From: JBOHWJ01 sp050736615
GTDB taxonomy: Bacteria > Desulfobacterota > Binatia > Binatales > Binataceae
Direction: 5' to 3'
Length of the DNA: 10,467 nucleotides
Assembly: GCA_050736615.1 (NCBI GenBank)
Contig: JBOHWL010000021.1
Location: 1 to 10,467 of the forward strand
Below, piece by piece: positions 5,579 through 10,467 of the stretch; position 1 is the first letter of the stretch; each line of letters begins with the position of its first letter. Below the pieces are notes generated by a model, which was not told the DNA's origin, did no database searches, and saw nothing but the letters and a program-made list of their open reading frames with translations. A program made the position numbers and the translations under genes.

Positions 5579-6346
5579 TCACGCCATGATATTGTAGCCG
5601 ACATCAACGTAGACCGTTTGCCCGGTGACACCGCTGGACAGATCACTCAACATCACCGCCGCCATTTTGCCGACTTCCTCGGGTTTCATCGCGCGACGCA
5701 AGGGCGAGCGTTCCTCGACCTCATGCGCCATCGTATGAAAACCGTGAATCGCGGCCGATGCGAGGGTGCGGGCGGGCGCCGCGCTGAGCGCGTTGACACG
5801 GATGTTTTTGCTTCCGAGATCGAGCGCCAGATAGCGCACGCAGGCTTCCAGCGCGGCTTTCGCCACCCCCATCACGTTGTAATTGGGAATCGCACGCACC
5901 GCGCCGATATACGTGAGTGTCACAATGGCGCCGCCGTGCGCTTCCATCAGGGGCTCGGCCGCGCGCGCCAATGCCACCAATGAATAGGCGCTGATTTCGA
6001 GCGCGCGCGCGAAATTCACCCGATTGACGTTCAGGAAGCGGTCGCGCAAGTCCTCGCGTTCGGCAAAAGCGACCGCATGCACCAGCATGTCGAGGCCGCC
6101 CCACCATTCCTTAAGCCGGCCCATCACGGCGGCGATATCGCCGTCGTTGGTGACGTCGAGTTCGCCCGCGTTCCGCGCGCCAATTTGTTCGGCCAGCGGA
6201 CGCACGCGTTTTTCCAGCACCTCGCCTTGATAGGTGAGGGCCACTTCGGCGCCTTGTTCATGCAACTCCCGCGCGATCGCCCAGGCGAGGCTTTTTTCGT
6301 TGGCGACGCCGATCACCAGCGCGCGTTTACCGTCCGCAATTCTCAT
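5579..6346 (-). CDS. fabI: Enoyl-[acyl-carrier-protein] reductase, FabI type
   Basis: A 255-residue short-chain dehydrogenase-fold enzyme that reduces enoyl-ACP with NAD(P)H, the last step of each fatty-acid elongation cycle (EC 1.3.1.9). I chose ATG 6346, with GGGAG 8 bases upstream; a TTG 18 bases further up is less likely. The cofactor-binding start is VIGVANEKSLAWAIA (11-25), VHAVAFA is at 89-95, and the catalytic set is Tyr146, Tyr156 and Lys163 in LTYIGAVRAIPNYNVMGVAK, in the spacing and even the numbering of the E. coli enzyme. The end VDVGYNIMA (247-255) is family-typical except for Val where Gly or Ala is usual. The loop SAAPARTL (188-195) has Ala in place of the usual Gly and Ile of SAGPIRTL. 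The rest is well conserved, so the enzyme is probably active. Only this isozyme is visible here; other reductases (FabK, FabL, FabV) cannot be excluded elsewhere. Confidence 0.95.
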   Translation of the reverse strand: MRIADGKRALVIGVANEKSLAWAIARELHEQGAEVALTYQGEVLEKRVRPLAEQIGARNAGELDVTNDGDIAAVMGRLKEWWGGLDMLVHAVAFAEREDLRDRFLNVNRVNFARALEISAYSLVALARAAEPLMEAHGGAIVTLTYIGAVRAIPNYNVMGVAKAALEACVRYLALDLGSKNIRVNALSAAPARTLASAAIHGFHTMAHEVEERSPLRRAMKPEEVGKMAAVMLSDLSSGVTGQTVYVDVGYNIMA

Positions 6347-6395
6347 CCGGCGGGCTCCCTTCAATTTAATCTTTCCCGCGAATCATAGCGCAGTC

Positions 6396-6418
6396 CGGCG
6401 GATCGGTAGAATCCGCCG
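6396..6418 (-). other. Short perfect hairpin between the MBL hydrolase gene and fabI
   Basis: CGGCGGAT (6396-6403) and ATCCGCCG (6411-6418) form an 8-base-pair stem with a 7-base loop, 54 bases beyond the stop of the metallo-beta-lactamase-fold gene and 50 bases ahead of the fabI start. No T-run follows on either strand, so it is not a classical terminator. It could lie in the fabI leader or mark the end of the upstream transcript. Confidence 0.35.
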
Positions 6419-6471
6419 CCTTATATCAATGAAACATAAGCGACGCCGACGCGCGCGCCAGCGAGACGTGC

Positions 6472-7245
6472 TCAGACGACGATCTTCATCCCGTCCGAGG
6501 CCATTTCGATCCCGACTTCGCCGTTCCGCTCGAGCACCTCGCGGCCGATGTGGGTCAAGACCATGCGGCCGACGTCAAAGCGCGTGCGATTTTCCGCCAG
6601 CAATGGATAATTCAGATGAAATCCAAGCTGCGTGCTCTCAAAATAGGTACATTCACACAAGAAAAGATCGGCCCCCGCGCTGAAGCTGATCAACTCCTCG
6701 GTCCATCCGCTATCGCCGGTAAAGGTGACGGTTTTGCCCGCCAATTCGAGGCGCAGCGCGAGTGACACGTCGGGTTTCATATGCGGCGTGCGCATCGTGG
6801 TGACAGTCGCGCCGGCCAGCCGCCGCTTGTCACCCGGCTCAAGCACAACGAATTTAAGCTTGTTCTTCAGCCGCTCGAGTTCCGGCTTGAACCCCGGGAA
6901 CATGGTGTGGAACAAGCGCCAGGTGCGCTCTTCGAGATGATGCGGGCCGGCGATCGTGAGCGTGGTGCGGCGTGGGCTTTCCCATAGATATTCGAGTATA
7001 AGAAAAGGTAAGCCGCCGAAGTGATCACCGTGCAAATGGCTGATCAGAATCGCGTCAAGACTCGCCGGCTGAATATCGGCGCGTTTGAGCGCGCACAGCG
7101 TCGTCGGTCCGCACTCCATCAGGAGGCGCTTGCCGCCGCCCTCGATCACGTAGCCGGACTGAAACCGGCCATGACTTGCGAACGCATCGCCGGTGCCAAG
7201 AATCGTTATCGTCAAGCCATCGGTTGCCGTGAGCGCTTCGCGCAT
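6472..7245 (-). CDS. Ribonuclease Z-like metallo-beta-lactamase-fold hydrolase
   Basis: A 257-residue soluble MBL-fold enzyme. I chose ATG 7245 (MREALTATDG); GTG 7263 would add six residues, and neither start has a clear ribosome-binding site. The opening ITILGTGDAF (13-22) is typical of the RNase Z / tRNase Z branch. The metal site is complete: H70, H72, D74 and H75 in SHLHGDHFGG, H155 in TPH, D178 in TGDSG, and H232 in THIG. ECTYFE and HLNY (around 198-212) also fit that branch. The protein is somewhat short, and I see no clear Gly/Pro-rich flexible arm of the kind that binds tRNA in true RNase Z, so tRNA 3'-end processing is only one possibility; a phosphodiesterase or lactonase is another. 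It is read divergently from the luciferase-like oxidoreductase gene, with 53 bases between their starts. Confidence 0.88.
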   Translation of the reverse strand: MREALTATDGLTITILGTGDAFASHGRFQSGYVIEGGGKRLLMECGPTTLCALKRADIQPASLDAILISHLHGDHFGGLPFLILEYLWESPRRTTLTIAGPHHLEERTWRLFHTMFPGFKPELERLKNKLKFVVLEPGDKRRLAGATVTTMRTPHMKPDVSLALRLELAGKTVTFTGDSGWTEELISFSAGADLFLCECTYFESTQLGFHLNYPLLAENRTRFDVGRMVLTHIGREVLERNGEVGIEMASDGMKIVV

Positions 7246-7298
7246 AAAGATTGTAGATAGCACGGTATCGAGCGTTTACCTAGCCGGGAGTTAGCAAG

Positions 7299-8252
7299 AT
7301 GAAGCAGATAAAGATTGGCGTCGGATTTGGCTTGTTTCGGCTCGGCTTGCCCAGTCCAGAGACCATCGTGCGGGTGGCGGAGCAAGCCGAACAATGGGGT
7401 CTCGATTCGTTCTGGCTCTCCGATCATCTGCTGGCGCCGAATGCCGAGTTGGACGTGGTCGCCACACTTTCCTTGTTGGCCTCGCGCACCTCGCGCATCA
7501 AGCTCGGTCCAAGTGTCTTTTTGCTCAACCTTCGCCATCCGCTGACCGTTGCAAAGTCGTTCGCCACGCTCGATTATCTGTCCAACGGGCGGATGGTGAT
7601 GGCGGTCGGGACGGGCGCCAATCTGAATGATTATACCGTCTGCGGAATTCCCACCGAAGGCCGCGGCCGGCGGCTCGACGAGGGCATCCTGATCTTGCGC
7701 AAGGTATGGAACGAACCCAACGCGAGCTTTCATGGCAAGTTCTTCAACTTCGATAACGTCACGATCGAGCCACGGCCAGTACGCCGGACCAACAATGATT
7801 CGGGCACTATCGATATTTGGGTGGGAGGACGCGCGGAGGCGGCGCTGCGGCGCACCGCGCGCCTGGCCGACGGCTATTTCGCCTCGTTTCAGACACCCCA
7901 GGAATTCGCCGGCAATATGGCCACAATTCGCAATTATGCGGCCCAATACGGCCGCGCCAATGCGCGCATCGAATCCGGTTTGATCCTGCTATGCCGGTTG
8001 GCGGAAAGTCGCGAACGCGCGATTGCCGAGATGCAGCCGGTGGCGCGGGCGATGGGCCGGGGTGGCGAGGCCTTCATCCAACGTGCGCTTTACGGCTCAC
8101 CCGACGACGTCCTCGCGCGACTGCACGAATATAGCGCGGCGGGGCTGGACAAGTTCGTCTTATGGCCGGTGGCCGAACCGTCGGCATGGGCCGGCCAGGT
8201 TGAGCTTATCGGCCGCGAGATCGCAGCCCACTATATAAAGGCCAACGCGTGA
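7299..8252 (+). CDS. Luciferase-like (LLM) flavin/F420-dependent oxidoreductase
   Basis: A 317-residue TIM-barrel enzyme of the bacterial-luciferase superfamily, which uses FMN or coenzyme F420 to oxidise or reduce small organic substrates. ATG 7299 has GGGAG 8 bases upstream. Visible family marks in order: the first strand IKIGVGFGLF (5-14), FWLSDHLL (38-45), TSRIKLGPSV (64-73), RHP (79-81), LSNGRMVMAVGTG (94-106), GRRLDEGILILRKVW (123-137), IWVGGR (173-178) and RRTARLADGY (184-193). The closing GSPDDVLARLHEY...GLDKFVLW (266-289) is the usual cofactor- and barrel-closing end. The overall pattern leans toward the F420-using (MER/F420-dependent reductase) group, but sequence alone does not settle FMN versus F420. 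No F420-synthesis gene is in view. Its stop lies 15 bases from the stop of the converging kdsA, with no clear terminator between them. Confidence 0.9.
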   Translation: MKQIKIGVGFGLFRLGLPSPETIVRVAEQAEQWGLDSFWLSDHLLAPNAELDVVATLSLLASRTSRIKLGPSVFLLNLRHPLTVAKSFATLDYLSNGRMVMAVGTGANLNDYTVCGIPTEGRGRRLDEGILILRKVWNEPNASFHGKFFNFDNVTIEPRPVRRTNNDSGTIDIWVGGRAEAALRRTARLADGYFASFQTPQEFAGNMATIRNYAAQYGRANARIESGLILLCRLAESRERAIAEMQPVARAMGRGGEAFIQRALYGSPDDVLARLHEYSAAGLDKFVLWPVAEPSAWAGQVELIGREIAAHYIKANA

Positions 8253-8267
8253 GGTTTTCTATCGTCT

Positions 8268-9107
8268 TTACGCGGACGGAGCGGTGCAGGCGCGCACGCA
8301 TTCGTCGAGCCGCCGCAGGTCCGCAAGCAGCTTCGGCAGATCGGCCAGTCGGTAGGAATTGGCGCCGTCGCTCAACGCATGGTCCGGGTCTTCATGCACT
8401 TCCATGAAGACGGCGTCGACCCCGGCCGCGACCGCCGCGCGCGCCAACGGCGCGACGAACTGGCGTTGACCGAGTGACCGCTCGCCGCCCGCGCCCGGAA
8501 GCTGCACCGAATGAGTGGCGTCGAACACCACCGGATAGCCGAACTCGCGCATAATCACCAGCGCGCGCATATCGGAGACCAGATTATTATAGCCGAATGA
8601 AAACCCGCGCTCGGTAAGCAGGAGGCGGCGATTACCGCTGTGCTCGAGTTTGGCGACGACCGCCTTCATTTCCCATGGCGCGAGGAATTGTCCTTTTTTA
8701 ACGTTCACGACGGCGCCGGTCAGCGCCGCCGCCTTGACCAGATCGGTCTGGCGCGACAATAGCGCCGGAATTTGCAGGATGTCGGCGACTTCGGCCGCGG
8801 CGGCGGCTTGGGCCGGTTCGTGGATGTCGGTCAAAATCGGCAGCCCGGTGGCAGCTTTGACTCGACCCAGGATTTTCAAACCGTCACGCAAACCGGGTCC
8901 GCGAAAAGAATTATCGCTGGTACGATTGGCCTTATCGAACGACGACTTGAACACCAACGGCAGGCCGGTTTGAAATGCGATGCGGGCAAGCGCCTCGGCA
9001 TGCCGCATACAAGCCTCGTCGCTCTCGATCACGCATGGTCCGGCGATAATCACCAGGCGCGATCCGCCGAAAGTCACGGCGCCGGCGCTGACCTCCCGCA
9101 CCGTCAT
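8268..9107 (-). CDS. kdsA: 3-deoxy-8-phosphooctulonate (Kdo 8-phosphate) synthase, metal-dependent class
   Basis: This 279-residue TIM-barrel enzyme condenses phosphoenolpyruvate with arabinose 5-phosphate to give Kdo 8-phosphate (EC 2.5.1.55), the precursor of the inner-core sugar of lipopolysaccharide. The start at 9107 is set by the TGATG overlap with the pyrG stop; no Shine-Dalgarno is seen, as expected for coupled translation. An in-frame 32-residue extension would lie inside pyrG and is rejected. Diagnostic motifs are AGPCVIES (22-29), FKSSFDKANRTS (53-64), TDIHEP (93-98), NVKKGQFLAPWEM (135-147), ERGFSFGYNNLVSDMR (166-181) and FDATHSVQLPG (195-205). The metal ligands Cys25, His199, Glu236 and Asp247 are all present, with the same spacing as in the Aquifex enzyme, so this is the metal-dependent class rather than the E. 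coli class, which has Asn at the Cys position. Active in the cytosol, it marks the organism as an LPS maker. Confidence 0.95.
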   Translation of the reverse strand: MTVREVSAGAVTFGGSRLVIIAGPCVIESDEACMRHAEALARIAFQTGLPLVFKSSFDKANRTSDNSFRGPGLRDGLKILGRVKAATGLPILTDIHEPAQAAAAAEVADILQIPALLSRQTDLVKAAALTGAVVNVKKGQFLAPWEMKAVVAKLEHSGNRRLLLTERGFSFGYNNLVSDMRALVIMREFGYPVVFDATHSVQLPGAGGERSLGQRQFVAPLARAAVAAGVDAVFMEVHEDPDHALSDGANSYRLADLPKLLADLRRLDECVRACTAPSA

Positions 9108-10467
9108 CAGGCCGTACGCAGCTCCCGCACTTTCGAACGTTCGCGCTGCGCCGCGCGCCGCGCGACCGCCGCACGGATCAAACCGCGGAACAGCGGATGG
9201 CAATCGAGCGGACGAGATTTCAGCTCGGGATGGAACTGGCAGCCGAGAAACCAGGGATGGCCGGCGAGTTCCATAACTTCGACCAGAGCGTCATCTGGCG
9301 ACGTGCCGGTGGCGCGTAAACCGGCCCTGGCCAACTCCTCGCGATAGGCGTTGTTTACCTCGTAGCGATGGCGGTGGCGTTCGGACGCCCGGTTGCGCCG
9401 ATAGAGGGCGGCCGCCAGCGAACCGCCGCGCAGCGCACATGGATACGCCCCCAACCGCATCGTGCCGCCTTTCTGATCGAGCTGCTTCTGCCCCTCCATA
9501 ATGTCGATTACCGGGTCGGGCGTGTCCTGGTCGAATTCGCACGAATTGGCATGCTTGAGATTGAGCAGGTCGCGCGCAGCCTCGATCACCATCACTTGCA
9601 GGCCCAGGCAGATACCCAGGATAGGCACGCCGCTTTCACGCGCATAGCGGACCGCGCGAATTTTGCCCTCGATACCGCGTTCACCGAAGCCGCCTGGGAT
9701 GATAATCGCGTGGGCGTTGACCAAACGCGTGGCGGGATTGCCCTTTTCCAGCTCCTCGGCGTCAACGTAATCGATTTGGACCTTGGCCTCGTTGGCGATG
9801 GCGGCGTGCGCGATAGCCTCGTGCAGGCTCTTGTACGAATCGACCAAGTTCACATATTTGCCCACCACCGCGATATTGACCGTGACTTTGGGATTCTGCG
9901 CGGTCTTCACCAGCCTCCGCCATTTGGTCAAGTTCGGCTGTCCGGTCCAGATATTGAGCTTTTCGACCACGCGCTGATCGAATTCCTCTTCATGGAATTT
10001 CAGCGGCACTTCGTAAATCGTTTCGACATCGGGCGCGGCGATCACGCAATTTTCCTCGACGTTGCAAAAATGCGCAATCTTGGCCTTGAAGCGTTTTTCC
10101 AACGGCCGGTCGCAGCGGCATACAAGGATGTCGGGCTGAATGCCGAGGCCAGTCAGTTCCTTGACGCTATGCTGGGTTGGCTTGGTTTTGAGCTCGCCGG
10201 CCGCCGGGATGAATGGCACCAGCGTCAAATGAACATAGAGCACGCCGTCACGCCCAAGGTCCCAACGAAACTGGCGGATGGCTTCCAGAAACGGCAGGCT
10301 CTCGATATCACCGACCGTGCCGCCGACTTCGACGATACACAGGTCGGCGCCTTCGGCCGCGAGCAGAATGCGGCTCTTAATTTCATCGGTGATATGCGGG
10401 ATGACCGGCACGGTGGCGCCGAGATAATCGCCACGCCGCTCCTTCTGAATCACCGTGTCGTAGATTT
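9107..10467 (-). CDS. pyrG: CTP synthase, N-terminus beyond the window
   Basis: The enzyme aminates UTP to CTP using ATP and glutamine (EC 6.3.4.2), the last step of pyrimidine nucleotide synthesis. The frame is open to the window end (its last complete codon is 10465-10463), reading IYDTVIQKERRGDYLG. Roughly the first hundred residues, with the P-loop of the synthase domain, are therefore missing; about 452 are visible against a usual 535-550. Synthase-domain marks are ATVPVIPHITDEIK, VEVGGTVGDIES and the KTKPTQHSV loop. A linker leads into the glutaminase domain, with IIPGGFGERG, the nucleophile Cys in GICLGLQ (codon 9610-9608), and the His and Glu of CQFHPE completing the triad. RHRHRYEVNN and GTSPD are typical. 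The end is basic and slightly extended (RRAAQRERSKVREL). Its stop overlaps the kdsA start by one base, so the two are one operon. A start inside the window would cut the synthase domain and is not real. Confidence 0.96.
   Translation of the reverse strand, partial: IYDTVIQKERRGDYLGATVPVIPHITDEIKSRILLAAEGADLCIVEVGGTVGDIESLPFLEAIRQFRWDLGRDGVLYVHLTLVPFIPAAGELKTKPTQHSVKELTGLGIQPDILVCRCDRPLEKRFKAKIAHFCNVEENCVIAAPDVETIYEVPLKFHEEEFDQRVVEKLNIWTGQPNLTKWRRLVKTAQNPKVTVNIAVVGKYVNLVDSYKSLHEAIAHAAIANEAKVQIDYVDAEELEKGNPATRLVNAHAIIIPGGFGERGIEGKIRAVRYARESGVPILGICLGLQVMVIEAARDLLNLKHANSCEFDQDTPDPVIDIMEGQKQLDQKGGTMRLGAYPCALRGGSLAAALYRRNRASERHRHRYEVNNAYREELARAGLRATGTSPDDALVEVMELAGHPWFLGCQFHPELKSRPLDCHPLFRGLIRAAVARRAAQRERSKVRELRTA

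Overview
The window is ordinary chromosomal DNA of a GC-rich, Gram-negative-type bacterium. kdsA (a committed step of lipopolysaccharide Kdo synthesis) implies an LPS outer membrane. The metal-dependent KdsA, the pyrG-kdsA pair, a flavin/F420-type luciferase-like oxidoreductase, an epoxide-hydrolase-like enzyme and dispersed GTCATTCCGAG-type palindromes together suggest a soil or sediment deltaproteobacteria-like lineage, for example Desulfobacterota or Binatota. That placement is inference from gene content, not from a marker-gene tree.

Layout. Bases 1-1372 (+): the C-terminal part of a flippase-like integral membrane protein, overlapping by ATGA a secreted DUF4412-like protein. A strong hairpin terminator (1394-1434) closes this unit. 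Bases 1433-2083 (-): a helical, ferritin-like protein with a promoter candidate at 2124-2153. Bases 2209-3168 (+): an epoxide-hydrolase-like alpha/beta hydrolase with a complete catalytic set. Bases 3169-3888: sparse DNA holding a palindromic repeat and a short Xre-type helix-turn-helix gene (-) that looks cut off by a frameshift. Bases 3889-6346 (-): a cupin, a small two-helix membrane protein, gloB (glyoxalase II), a second copy of the palindromic repeat, and fabI (enoyl-ACP reductase). Bases 6472-7245 (-): an RNase Z-like metallo-beta-lactamase-fold hydrolase, divergent from the luciferase-like oxidoreductase at 7299-8252 (+). Bases 8268-10467 (-): kdsA, overlapped by the 3' end of pyrG (CTP synthase), whose 5' end lies outside the window.

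How the genes relate. pyrG and kdsA form a clear, translationally coupled unit: CTP is used by the later Kdo-activating step (CMP-Kdo synthesis), and KdsA makes the Kdo 8-phosphate precursor. fabI supplies fatty acids for phospholipid and lipid A. The remaining genes are housekeeping, detoxification or unknown singletons. I see no defence island, CRISPR array, prophage, tRNA or transposase gene. The least routine items are the two related palindromic elements, the broken-looking Xre gene with a plausible downstream tail in another frame, and the ferritin-like protein with only one clear half of a di-iron site.
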